A stretch of DNA of 64,000 nucleotides from Oopsacas minuta (Eukaryota; Porifera; Hexactinellida; Lyssacinosida; Leucopsacidae), in the NCBI GenBank assembly GCA_024704765.1, contig JAKMXF010000346.1, positions 68,015 to 132,014 on the forward strand, in the 5' to 3' direction. The notes below the pieces were generated by a model, which saw only the letters and a program-made list of their open reading frames with translations, made no database searches and had not been told where the DNA came from. Position 1 is the stretch's first letter; the number at the start of each line of letters is the position of its first letter. A program made the position numbers and the translations under genes. This document shows positions 32,393 to 43,098 of the stretch, piece after piece.

Positions 32393-33760
32393 TCAAGTAT
32401 AGGCTTGAATCTTTAGAGCTTCAGTTTCGAAAAAATGTTTGGGGATAAATGAACCATCAATTAATATACCTTCTGGGCTAGTAGAAGATATCCATGGACA
32501 GTGGATCTTAATCCCACACACAGTGTCTACTTTTTGAATTTTAAAGACTGGACATAATATGGTGATGACATAACTCTCTCTTACTATACCGATTTGACTG
32601 AGACCATGTAAATTACAAATCACAATGACTGAATCCACATCAACACACACAGCTAAAGAAGAAACGAGTTCTGCCTGCTCAATTACTTGTATAACAGTCA
32701 AATTGACAAATCTATGTGGATTTATGCCATCACCAGTTTTAAGCTCAGCTAACCCAACAACTGTGTAATTGTCAATATGCATTTTCATCGAACATTTTTG
32801 CGCATATTGGCTAATTTTATCATTACTGATTCTATATGAATGTTCCAAAGCGGTTTGAATAGTTCGGAAAGTGGATAATACTGAAGAGACTTTAAAATTG
32901 ACATTATCAGATTGGGGATCAAGCAATGCAGCTTTAGAATAGCACTGAATGGCAGAATTAAATTCCTCTAAACAAATAAAAACTGTACCAAAATTAGTAT
33001 ACAAATCTGAACATTTGCTAGCATTAGCATCGTTTTCAGCTAAGCGATAGCATATTATACATTTCTTTAAAAGATCTTTCGATGTCTTTTGAGAATGAAA
33101 ATGTTGAGAGAGCATTACATTCCCTAATATCATCCAGGATTTCCCATCATCCTTGTCACAATCAACAGCTTGTTGAGCATATTTTAAACTCAATTGCAAA
33201 TTTGTAGTATATTTCACAGATCCTTGGGGATCTAATTGTCTATAAACGATGGCAAGATTCCTAAAACCCTCTTTACAATTGGGATCATGTTGTACTGCAC
33301 CAAGAAAACAGTCAAGAGCTTGTTGAACTTGTCCAATCTCCCAATAACATTCACCAAGATAATTCCATGCCTGAGTATTATAAGGAGAGGACTTTATTAC
33401 ACGTTCCAATAAACATATGATTGTTCTAAAATCTTTGTCATTTTCATATGACAACATAAGATATCGACAGTATGAGAAGAGTAGCGGTGTGCTAAGCTCC
33501 TTAAGCTGGGAAAGAATTTTCCCAATCTCAAGATACAGAATCTGCCATTGTGAATGGGTAGAAATATGACGAGGTTTGCAAGCTTCAAATGCAGCCAGTA
33601 ATTCTACACTCTTTTGATTCAATTGTATTAGATTATCATTTGAGATACTACAAAGTGCTAGCAACAACTGTTCACAGGAAAAAAGGTTTGATCCTACAGG
33701 ATTAGTTGGATCCTCGCATGAAGAATCACATTCGGACAGGGAATTGTCAATTTCTACCAT
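32393..33760 (-). CDS. TTC5: Tetratricopeptide repeat protein 5 (TTC5/STRAP) homologue, 455 aa
   Basis: The ORF carries tandem TPR units, with the best at AWNYLGECYWEIGQVQQAL, GKSWMILGNVMLSQHF and YTNFGTVFICLEEFNSAIQ. A C-terminal OB-fold-like region (about residue 340 on) holds NLTVIQVIEQAELVSSLAV and ends with a short tail. The order and spacing match vertebrate TTC5 (about 440 aa), including the DGKSW-ILGN block and an AALLDP segment. TTC5 is a p300/p53 cofactor. It also recognises nascent tubulin on ribosomes to trigger tubulin mRNA decay. The gene is uninterrupted here. The start has G at -3 and G at +4. It stands alone between transposon remnants. A processed retrocopy cannot be excluded, but the frame is intact and no poly(A) tract is obvious. 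Confidence 0.88.
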   Translation of the reverse strand: MVEIDNSLSECDSSCEDPTNPVGSNLFSCEQLLLALCSISNDNLIQLNQKSVELLAAFEACKPRHISTHSQWQILYLEIGKILSQLKELSTPLLFSYCRYLMLSYENDKDFRTIICLLERVIKSSPYNTQAWNYLGECYWEIGQVQQALDCFLGAVQHDPNCKEGFRNLAIVYRQLDPQGSVKYTTNLQLSLKYAQQAVDCDKDDGKSWMILGNVMLSQHFHSQKTSKDLLKKCIICYRLAENDANASKCSDLYTNFGTVFICLEEFNSAIQCYSKAALLDPQSDNVNFKVSSVLSTFRTIQTALEHSYRISNDKISQYAQKCSMKMHIDNYTVVGLAELKTGDGINPHRFVNLTVIQVIEQAELVSSLAVCVDVDSVIVICNLHGLSQIGIVRESYVITILCPVFKIQKVDTVCGIKIHCPWISSTSPEGILIDGSFIPKHFFETEALKIQAYT

Positions 33761-34030
33761 AACAGGTACATCTATCTATATCTAATAAAAATATCAAGAT
33801 ATAGTTAATCAAATACACATATTTGAAAGTCAGATATCTATGGGGTTGGGGTTATACAAATACGGTACAAATACGTAATAAAGGGCCTCTCTCAGGGTGA
33901 CCTATGGTAAACATGGAGGGTATTCGGATCTCTAAGGGCTTACGGCCACAAATGGCCTGCGCAGAATCCCGCATTAACTTATGCCCAATGGCTATCAAGG
34001 TGTTTGTCTGAGAAGGCACTATCAACAGTA
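33761..34030. promoter_or_regulatory. Upstream region of the TTC5-like gene
   Basis: A short interval between the TTC5-like start codon and a hAT-type element at 34039. It must contain at least part of the promoter. No specific motif can be named. Confidence 0.3.
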
Positions 34031-34038
34031 TAATAGGG

Positions 34039-34862
34039 CTGGGGCGGATCTAGAAAAATCTGGTAGGGGGTATGCCGCCTGCCCAACCGTCAAAAGATTC
34101 AATTATTAGATTTTGCTCTTTTACTTGATCATTATCAGTTTATTCCGTTATTTTAACAAATTATAATTATACTATAACAGCCAGTATTTCTCAATTTGTA
34201 GTGTTTTAACCAAACATCAACAAATATTTTATAGTGATGTATGTATTTATGCGATTTTATGTCAGGCTTAATCTCGATGACCAATTCAACCAATCTTGAC
34301 AAGCAGTCTAAGGTACTCCAAAATAATTGTGTTAATAATACAAACATTATGCATGTGTGTTCATAGTTTAATCTATAACGAGAATTTCTGAATGTAGTAG
34401 CTAAATATTATTCGTAACTATTGGCTGAATCCTAAATACATAATATACCTTACTAGTACTAATCATATCACTAAATTACGAAATTCATACGGTGATCTCC
34501 TGAAATTGCGAAAGTGTTAATAATTTTAAGCACATCTAATGGAATATGCTTGTGAATATATATCAGTGCTACACCAGTTAGTCTGTCATCCGTCATTGTG
34601 GATCTAATACAGGATTTTAATAGCGCTAAATGAACGCTCCGCTGAACAAGTTGTAATAGGCAGAGTGCAGCAATTTGCAAAATGATTTTTAATTTTGTAA
34701 ACTTTGGTGATAAATACTGTAATAAATGTAGAATGTCTATCAGGTAAAGGGATTAACAAGGTATGTACCTTATTCACTCTACTGAGTAGAGCAAATAAAG
34801 AATTTAGCAAAGCTGGTGGGGGGTATGCATACTCCCCATACCCCCCCATAGATCCGCCACTG
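34039..34862 (-). mobile_element. Internally deleted hAT element
   Basis: The left end CTGGGGCGGATCTAG pairs with the inverted right end CAGTGGCGGATCTAT. A perfect 8-bp duplication TAATAGGG flanks it (34031-34038 and 34863-34870). Inside, on the minus strand, only the C-terminal dimerisation end of a hAT transposase remains in two frames (CSAERSFSAIK, then STMTDDRLTGVALIYIHKH). The catalytic core is gone. Confidence 0.88.
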
Positions 34863-34870
34863 TAATAGGG

Positions 34871-35479
34871 AAGTCATACTGAATATAATAAACGATTACA
34901 CTCTATGTGTTGACAGCATAGTGTATGAGTTCAATTAATTAAAGCAGCACACTTATAAATAAATTCAACCATAAATACTATATGACTAAAAGGTACTTTT
35001 GCTCTTTTGACCTAAGCGATTCCATACGTTGCTTTCGAGATTTTCTTTGGAAAATATTAATGGCCTGATTAATTACAAATTATCTCTAGCACTAATTTCA
35101 ATTGAAATGAACCTTTTTTGACATTTTTAGGTACTAAGCGTCTGACTTACCTACGAAAAATAATTCGAAAGATTAAAGAAGAACAGGCGTAGCTGAGTAA
35201 TTGACAACTTAAATTAGTGTGCAACATATTTGATTTGTGCCACTTATGGTATATGTGGCACGAAAATGAATATTTGAATAACTCCGCCACTTTTGATCTT
35301 ATTACTTCGAAGATTTAATCAGGGAAAAAAGGCACGTAGGATTTCAGGTAAATTTCATAGCTACATTATTCGTTACGCAACAGAATATACACGGCACTGA
35401 GTGCCTCTAATTCACAGGATAGTTAGAATTTAAGATTTAATTATCTATTGTCCATCCAAATTACAGAAAATGAAAATTT
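34871..35479. other. AT-rich stretch, no gene
   Basis: No ORF or clear repeat boundary. A gtggcacgaaaatg motif at about 35256 resembles the subterminal sequence of the RAG1-like element, but no heptamer precedes it. Confidence 0.35.
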
Positions 35480-36541
35480 GGATATTTGTATAGTCATGAC
35501 GCTATAATGCCACGATGAGGTAGCATCTGGTCAAAGTGATGAGGTTAGGACATTTGACTCATTGAAGGGTACCTATGATTCAAATTTGAAACCTCTATCA
35601 TGTATATTGGCTAACAGTGGTTAATAATGTAATTTTTCAAAAATCCAAAAAAGGTGACAATGACGTCATAATTTCGTCATAGGTGTGAATTTTAGTCCAA
35701 GGCTCGAAATTGTCCAGAATACTACTGTATGCCAAAAATCAACCCTGGGGGTCCTCGATTTTCTTTAATTAATTCTGGATTTATAAACATACATTCATAA
35801 TATTTCGTTATAACATTATAAATGTATAAAGGGGGAAGAAAGTAGGGGAGGTTTTATGCTTCCGCTTCCATGAAGTTGGTGAGTTACCTCTGAAGGAGGA
35901 GAATTGGTTGGCTCAGGCTTATGAGAGGTAGTTGGATTACACTCGGATTCTGTGGGTTTACGCTTACGGGAGACTTGTAGAGGTGAAATAGGTGAAGGAA
36001 GTTGTTCTAGGTCTGTTGGCTTTTTAGCATTCATAAAATCATATCTTGTCACTGTAGGCAATTCCATGGGATAATTTTTTCGATTTTCTCAATCTTTTCA
36101 ATTTTCTCAGGATTTTCAATTTTCTCAGAATTTTCAATTTTCTCAGGTTTTTCAATTTTCTCAGAATTTTCGGATTTATCAGGATTCTCAGGTAAAAGGT
36201 GTCCCTGAAATGTTTTGGTAAGGAACAATCTTTGAGGAAGGAGGGGTGGAGATATATGTTTGTATATTCGGAATTGATTGAAGCACTGCAAGGCCTTTAG
36301 GCTGATTTTTGGCATACAGGGATATTTTGGGCACGCACTGACAATTGGAGTCTTGGACAAAAATATCACAACTCTGACAAAATTCTTACGCAATTTTCAC
36401 CTTTTTGATCATCGAAATATCACTATATCAGCCACTACTCAGGGAACATTATTGATATATAGTTGAAAGTGGCCAAATTACTAACCAAAAGCCAAGTAGA
36501 AGCTACCCACCCATCAGGAAATTTAGATTTTTCATTCTAGA
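35480..36541. repeat. Inverted-arm repeat (family IR-A), copy 1
   Basis: The left arm (about 35480-35780) and right arm (about 36270-36541) are imperfect inverse copies. Both contain ctgtatgccaaaaatca, a tagtccaag/cttggac block and a gtaatttttcaaaa-like block. A core of about 490 bp separates them. The core encodes two short minus-strand frames (one with SRKRKPTESE) and a minisatellite. No known transposase is present. Confidence 0.55.
36079..36192 (-). repeat. Coding-like minisatellite (EKIEK/EKIEN repeats)
   Basis: About six imperfect 15-18-bp units of the type attttctcaggattttcaa. On the minus strand they stay open and encode Glu/Lys/Ile-rich units (PEKIENSEKIE). They lie inside the core of the IR-A repeat. 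Confidence 0.6.
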
Positions 36542-36933
36542 GCTAACCTAAGGCACAATACTGTTGTGCAGGGACTTAAAAAGCTAAGTGCGCTAGTTCA
36601 CCTATAACTTGATAACATTCGATGTATTTTGCCAAATCCTAGTGTGTACATATGGTATATAGCGGCTTGCCGCACCCTGATAATACACTTCTATGTGATA
36701 TCTCTGATGATAATGATGCGATCTTAACATTACTACATCATACTTAGCAACCCTTTCTAACTGTTTCCATGGATTTTTATCCCGATATCCCTGGATTGCC
36801 AAATTTTTTATGCATTATAATTTTCAAATTCAAATAATAAGATTTTTCCCTATTTTAGGACAAACTACCCGAAGTATCCTATAATTCCCCTGGATTTGGC
36901 AATTTTTCCCCTGGATCATAAGTCAAATCCAGG

Positions 36934-38624
36934 CAGTGGCCTATCCAGGGGGGCGCAGCGGGTGCTCCAGCACCCCCTTAAATTTCAATGATAGAAATTT
37001 GTCATGATTTAGCCGCTCGCGGTTTCAGGTTACTTAATAATTAATTCAACAATCAAATATCAAATGTACTCATTGATAGGGAAGAATTCGTTTATAGTCC
37101 GGCTAGTTTTTAATATTATAAATATATATTCTTTTTCCTAAATTTCACAAACAATGTCGATGGATGGGTACAATGTATTAATGCACTAGAAAATTTTCAG
37201 TCTCTCGACATTTCCGTAGTAATTGTTTCGAAATGTTTGAAGTGATGGTCCTACCCTGTAGACATCAGATGCAATTAATGATGCCAGGACTCTACAACTA
37301 GCAATTTGCAGTAGAGATTTCTATCTGTGTATTAGTATAAACAAATTACAGCCTTAAAACATAAAACCTTGACCTCCAGTCTACAAGCAGAGGCTAAAGA
37401 CATCCTTGGAGCAGTATCAGAAACAAACAACGTGAAGGTAACTTTGCAAGAAGTTAGAGAAAATATTGATTCATATCATAGCAGGTGGTTTCTTACTTTG
37501 GAGGGATTTGCATAAGTGTTTGTACACTTTTAACATCTCCTCCACAGTATGATACATTTTATGAAAAAATCCAGTATTTGAGTTAGGACACATACCGGAT
37601 CTATTTATGACAAATCCAGCGCTTCCTTTTCAGGACAATCTTTGATACTTTTTCTGACAACTTCTGGCATTTGAGTTTTTGAATATATTCAATAACTAGT
37701 GCAGATTCCAGTATTCGAGTTTAGGACAAATTCCAGCTATCCCTCACGAGTTTGCTTGTACAAAGAGCGACAATCTTATCAGAAAAAAGTCTGCACCTTA
37801 GTGTTAGGCCCTTTGCAAGTGCCCAGATTCGGTGGCGTTTCTATACTTTTTGTTAGGGGGTGTTAATTCATATGGATTGACATTGAATTAATTAAGCTGT
37901 ACTTTCATATAAACCAGCAAGTGGTCATTCAGTGGGATTGATAACTACGCCGGTAATTACTAGATGGAGTGTCAGCGGCAACATTATTGCGGTGAATGTG
38001 ACGTTACAAATTCGACTTAAAGATGGTACTGTATAAACACGTTTGCACATCTTCTCCACAGTAAGAAACCACCTGCTATGATATGAATCAATATTTCTCT
38101 AACTTCTTGCAAAGTTGGCTTCACGTGGTTTATTTCTGATACTGCTCCAAGGATGTCTTTAGCCTCTGCTTGTAGACTGGAGGTCAAGGTTTTATGTTTT
38201 GAGGCTGTAATTTGTTTATGCTAATACACAGATAGAAATCTCTACTGCAAATTGCTAGTTGTAGAGTCCTGGCATCATTAATTGCATCTGATGTCTACAG
38301 GGTAGGACCATCACTTCAAACATTTCGTAACAATTACTACGGAAATGTCGAGAGACTGAAAATTTTCTAGTGCATTAATACATTGTACCCATCCATCGAC
38401 ATTGTTTGTGAAATTTAGGAAAAAGAATATATATTTATAATATTAAAAATTAGTCAAATTATAAACGAATTCTTCCCTATCAATGAGTACATTTGATATC
38501 TGATTGTTAATTGATTTTTAACTAGCATGAAACCGCAAGAGGAGTTAAATCATATCAAATTACTATTATTGAAATTTATGGGAGTTGCTGGAGCATCTAC
38601 TGCGCCCCCTTGGATACGCCACTG
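36934..38624. repeat. Large palindromic (foldback) hAT-derived element
   Basis: Two arms of 564 bp each (36934-37497 and 38061-38624) are near-perfect inverse copies, around a 563-bp unique centre. The outer ends read CAGTGGCCTATCCAGGGG and, inverted, CAGTGGCGTATCCAAGGG, which is hAT-like. In each arm a segment encodes QAEAKDILGAVSETNN ... SYHSRWF, a piece of a hAT transposase core, here inactive. The flanks show no clean 8-bp duplication. Such a structure can form a hairpin. Confidence 0.85.
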
Positions 38625-38939
38625 CTCGATATGCACACTGATAAAGACGGTACTGTATAAGTAGTGAAAATTTTTCCATTACACTTTGGTGGGTAAACAT
38701 AAATAGGCCTATTTGGCAAGTTTGGCCATAATCAAGTGGAGGGTAAACATAAATGTGCTTATTTAGCTGAATTGCCAAAATCGAGTAGAATCCACGGATA
38801 TAAGAGTGCAGCTGTGCCAATAAATTACGTAAACAAGTTGCTTGCGTAAAATCGTGCCAAAATTCCAGCCATTTTGACCAATTTTTGGGTAAAATAGTGT
38901 ACTACCAAATAATTCCATGATGCGTTTGTATTAATTAAA

Positions 38940-39640
38940 TCACTACTTCAGAACGTGTAGCGTTATTACGGCTTTAAATGATTGGCTAATTATGTAATTT
39001 TTCAGAATTATAATATGCGACAATTACATCATAATTTCGTCTAGAACGAGCCAGGACTTTTGATATTGTCGATAAAGTTACCTCTAGAGCAGTAGTTATT
39101 AAACCTGTTGTGTGTTTCCCTAGGGTGCGTAATACCTCAAGAAATAGCGATGTTCAATGAAACACAGTGATACTTCTAAATGAAAATGCAATTAATCTGT
39201 CTATATAAAGATTTGTTGTATTTCCAGGGTTGATTGAAGAAACTGGAGGACTCACAGGGATGATATTTAGCACACAGGTGTATTTTAGACCTGGCTCGAC
39301 ATGTTCGAGTCTTGGACAAAATTTACTCTTGTGACGAAATTATTACGTAATTGTCACTATTCTGGATGTTTGAACAATCACATTATTCACCACTGCTCAG
39401 TCAATCTATATGATAAAAGTCTGAAATTTGAATCACAGGTACTCCACAATGGGATAAATGTCCTAATATCTTCACTTTGAATAAATGCAAACTCATCATG
39501 AGTTTATTACGCCATCATGACTGTACAAAAAATTCTATATATTCTGAAATTCATTTTTCGAATTTATGAGTATTCGAAGCAGTGCCCAGATTACTAACCG
39601 AAATTACGTGACAGCTCCAGTTTTACCACAGAGGCCATTT
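38940..39640. repeat. Inverted-arm repeat (family IR-A), copy 2
   Basis: A shorter relative of the 35.5-36.5 kb repeat. The left arm (about 38965-39070) and right arm (about 39240-39560) are inverse to each other. The right arm aligns, inverted, with 35480-35700 (shared blocks include ggacatttatcccattg-like and gtgattcaaattt-like segments). The unit has no coding content. Confidence 0.5.
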
Positions 39641-39654
39641 TATGGACTTTGAAT

Positions 39655-39955
39655 CAGGGTTCCCGTCAGGATTATGCAATAGGAGGGTGCACCGTACACA
39701 CTCTGTCACAATACGCGTTAAAATACATCCTTAAGGAATAAAGATGATTGCCTATTTTGGGTGAATATATAACATCGAATTATTAGGCTATTATATGGTA
39801 TTACGGGATAATTCTACTAGAAAAATACTGTATGGGGTATATTAGGTGTGTTTATACACGATAGAAGGGTACAGATGTCTATTTAGGCACGATAGGGGGT
39901 GCATAATCACAATAGGGGAGGCTGCGCCCCCCCAAAAGGCTTAGCTAGAACACTG
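39655..39955. mobile_element. Candidate short non-autonomous hAT element
   Basis: It starts CAGGGTTCCCGTCAGG. The inverted right end is CAGTGTTCTAGCTAAGCC followed by a G run (gcgcccccccaaaagg on the plus strand). Ends are imperfect and no target duplication is visible. Confidence 0.45.
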
Positions 39956-40283
39956 ATTAAGATGGACCATGGTTAATAACGAATTTATTTTACCCTGAGG
40001 CACGTATGCCGATCACATCCCCTCACTTAGCGACCCAAAAATGCAGACATATTTTGTTGTTTAATACTTATGCTACAACAAGGCACAAAGCTCAAGGACA
40101 CATCCGCCCGTCGCACAGCGACCCAGCATCCAAAGTGCGCTAGTATATTATTTATTGCCCAATCAATGTTTCCATTGAGAATATTCCAAAATGTTAAAAT
40201 TATACAAAATGTTGCGCCCCCAGGATGCCAAGGCTGGCCCATGTGCTACTTGTCCAGCAAGTCTTGGCAGTTAACGATTGCCT

Positions 40284-40310
40284 CACAGTGTGGAACCATG
40301 CGGTAATAGG
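40284..40310 (+). repeat. Left end of RAG1-like copy 3: heptamer, 11-bp spacer, nonamer-like motif
   Basis: CACAGTG (40284-40290), an 11-bp spacer (40291-40301), GGTAATAGG (40302-40310). Confidence 0.8.
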
Positions 40311-41004
40311 TGAATATATACATTGATATTTATCAAATTTTATGCTTTTATTCGATTCTACACTATTTCTAACCTAGAATTATGATATAATTAGTTCTCT
40401 TGTAGAATTATATCATGTCTATGAAATGCCTCAAACATATGCATAATTTACTAATTTCCTTACCTCAAAAAATGCAAATATCTTTGCTCATAGTTTTTGC
40501 TATCTTTGAATACATATCACTTCAATGTGATCTTTGTAATCGCATCTATTTTGACAAACAATTTATAATTAATTTGAACTATTTTAACCACGATCAAACA
40601 CCACATATAATTTTATGGATTTTTTGTTTTACATTTAGATAAATTCCAACAAAGTGCCCAAAGTTTCTAATCGCCGATCTTATACTGCAAACAATTGCGA
40701 GTTTGGTTTTTGATATTTTTGCATTGTTCATGAATACAGTAAAACCTCCAAAAGTGAACACCTTCACAATATGAATACTTTTTCTCGGTCTCATATTACT
40801 CCCATTGTTTTACATAATAATCACCCCTTTAGAATGTTAACACCTCTGAAAAGCGAACACTTAATTTGGTCCCAATTTCTAAATTGCATACGATATGACC
40901 TCTTAAAAGTGAACACCGGTTTTTCTGTCAGATTTTTAACTAGGCTATCAGCTTTGTTATCACACTACTTTTGATAGCAGGCAAGTTAATTTTAAAATTT
41001 TCTT

Positions 41005-41870
41005 TGCTGGACTCCTGGATGGCGCTGGAGGTGCTTCATGCATCTTTGTTCGGCAACACACTCCCAAATTAAAGCTTGGAATGAGTTGAATCTGGATTCC
41101 CTAGTAACAGATTTGTCAAGGATGTACATGCAGTTTGCAGTGAACTTAATGAAGAAGGGTTTTTGAAATTACCCTCTCAACAACGTGTTAGTATACCTCA
41201 CCCACCAACTTCCAAAATTGACATCATAGCGGCCTCTCCATTATACGCATATCTTGTGTCTTGAAATGTTTCATGAACCTCTTTTATAATCTAGACTCAG
41301 GTTACAAAGGATGGTCGTCAAGAAACATCAAGTTGTGAGCATCAATGATACGGATTAGAGCCATCTTTGAAGATAAGTGTAGTATTGGTGTGGATATTCC
41401 TTCAAGCCATGTCGGTACTTCGACAACTGAAAATGTGGTGCGTGACTGTTTTATGGATAAGAGAGATTTCTTGAAATGGGTTACATCTTCAATTGATCTC
41501 GTTCATAAACCGGCACTTGAAATAATTCAAACCAATTTATCAGTAATTTTAAGACTGGTCAACAGTGGTGAACTGACCAATTGTGTTAAGTTAGAGGAAC
41601 TGTACAAGGAAACATATCAATTCATTCTAAAACAGTTCCCTTGGTTGGGCAAGCATTACACCTCCCTTGCATAAATTATTTCTCATTCTTTTCAAATAAT
41701 TCATCTTCATAATCGAGGCTACGGTTTGAAAAATCTTTCAGAAGAGTGCCAAGAAGCCTGGGACAAGTATGTACGACGTTTCCGTGAAAATTTAGCTCGT
41801 AAGACACCTTTGGTAACAATGTACGTGATCTAATAGTGATCCAATACTGGTAGAAATCGTTTCAAAACAA
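41005..41870 (+). pseudogene. RAG1-like transposase copy 3, C-terminal half, decayed
   Basis: Homology to copy 1 begins at DGAGGASC (equivalent to SGAGAANC before the CxxC pair). It continues KIDIIAASPLYAYL, then VDIPSSHVGTSTTENVVRD and YKETYQFILKQFPWLGKH. It ends around QEAWDKYVRRFRENLARK, where the third catalytic Glu survives. A one-base deletion disrupts the second Cys, at least three stops occur, and the second His of LHKLLAH is lost. The first two catalytic Asp lie in the missing part. It is clearly dead. Confidence 0.87.
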
Positions 41871-42234
41871 CGAAGGTAACAGTTAACCAAGTAACTAATA
41901 GCGTACAAGATACTTTGTTCAATAATATACTTATGGAAAATTATCAATAGTAGTCTAGTCTATCACTCGTTAGTTTCAATAATACTATGCATATGCTGTT
42001 GTTAGTAAGAGAAATGCATAATATTGATTGCTTACTCTCTATGAATACAGTTGTTAATTTGTTATTATTATCATTATTGACAACCCATAAAATTCGTTTA
42101 ATTCATTATTATATGATGACGTCATTTTTGCACATGCTTGAGGTGTTAGCTAAATTCTAACAATTTTTTGGATCCATAGGGTCGATTTCCTGCATCCATT
42201 AATGTATCATTTAGCCGCATTTTAGACGTAGACG

Positions 42235-42270
42235 CCTATTACCCCATAATCGCCATTTTGGCACACTGTG
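42235..42270 (-). repeat. Right end of RAG1-like copy 3: heptamer, 20-bp spacer, nonamer-like motif
   Basis: Read inward on the minus strand: CACAGTG (42270-42264), a 20-bp spacer, GGTAATAGG (42243-42235). The motif is identical to the left-end motif. Confidence 0.8.
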
Positions 42271-42275
42271 TGCCT

Positions 42276-42765
42276 TAAATGATCTAGAACAGAATCCAAA
42301 CACTTTTAGCTTTTAATCCTTTCTAAATCACCACTTCTCCGAAGAAATGAGTGCCTTAAAATGATCTAAAACGACATCCGATGGTGGAGACACTTATAAT
42401 ACTAATACCACATCCGCCAGGTTCTCTTAAATATATGGATTGTTTATCTTCTTCATTTGTAGGACACTTTTTTATCATATCTTATTCATCAAATTGCCCT
42501 TATGCTGGGCGATTGCACTTCCTTTATTATTTTCATTATTACTTCCCCAAAGGAACTAATTAAAACACTTCCATATTTTCATCAATCGTTATCTAAATGT
42601 TATTTTCTTGCAATTTTTATTGAATTTGTGCTTCATTTATCCTATGTTTGGATTTTGTTATCATTGTTTTGAGGTTTAGAATCTTCCTACTTTTTATGAC
42701 CTAACTCATCAAAATTTCTTGGAATTTTACTCCTTTTAATTGATCTATCGTACAATTCTTTTTAT
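42276..42765. promoter_or_regulatory. Interval between RAG1-like copy 3 and PHF5A
   Basis: These 490 bp upstream of the PHF5A start codon must hold at least part of its promoter and 5' UTR. AT-rich; no motif can be assigned. The transposon end lies immediately outside it. Confidence 0.35.
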
Positions 42766-43098
42766 ATGGCCAAACATCATCCAGATTTAATATTTTGTAG
42801 AAAACAGCCAGGAGTTGCTATTGGAAGATTATGCGAGAAATGTGACGGTAAGTGTGTAATTTGTGATAGCTATGTTCGTCCCTGCACATTAGTAAGAATA
42901 TGTGACGAATGCAATTATGGTTCTTATCAGGGGAGATGCACTATATGTGGAGGTCCTGGAGTTTCTGATGCCTATTATTGTAAAGAATGTACCACTATGG
43001 AAAAGGATCGTGATGGTTGTCCCAAGATCGTAAATTTGGGTAGTTCAAAGACGGATTTGTTTTATGAAAGGAAGAAATATGGTTTTAAAAAAAGATAA
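42766..43098 (+). CDS. PHF5A: PHF5A, SF3b subunit (SF3b14b), 110 aa, complete
   Basis: This is an essentially full match to animal PHF5[21 protein letters not shown] at the start, then repeated CxxC zinc ligands ([43 protein letters not shown]) and the basic end KYGFKKR. PHF5A is a knotted zinc-finger subunit of the U2 snRNP SF3b complex. It helps recognise the branch-point adenosine in the nucleus and forms part of the pladienolide-binding pocket with SF3B1. The length equals the usual 110 aa. The coding region is uninterrupted here. The frame is perfect, so it is very likely functional. The start context is weak at -3 (T) with G at +4. Confidence 0.97.
   Translation: MAKHHPDLIFCRKQPGVAIGRLCEKCDGKCVICDSYVRPCTLVRICDECNYGSYQGRCTICGGPGVSDAYYCKECTTMEKDRDGCPKIVNLGSSKTDLFYERKKYGFKKR

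Larger units (their letters stand above)
40284..42270 (+). mobile_element. RAG1-like transposon copy 3 (old, internally deleted)
   Basis: The element is 1987 bp long, bounded by CACAGTGTG on the left and its inverse CACACTGTG on the right. A perfect 5-bp duplication TGCCT flanks it (40279-40283 and 42271-42275). The right half encodes a decayed RAG1-like transposase. The left third of the gene is missing and replaced by unrelated AT-rich sequence, including pogo-like cctccaaaagtgaacacc repeats at 40745-40920. It diverges strongly from copies 1 and 2, so it represents an older or separate lineage. Confidence 0.88.
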
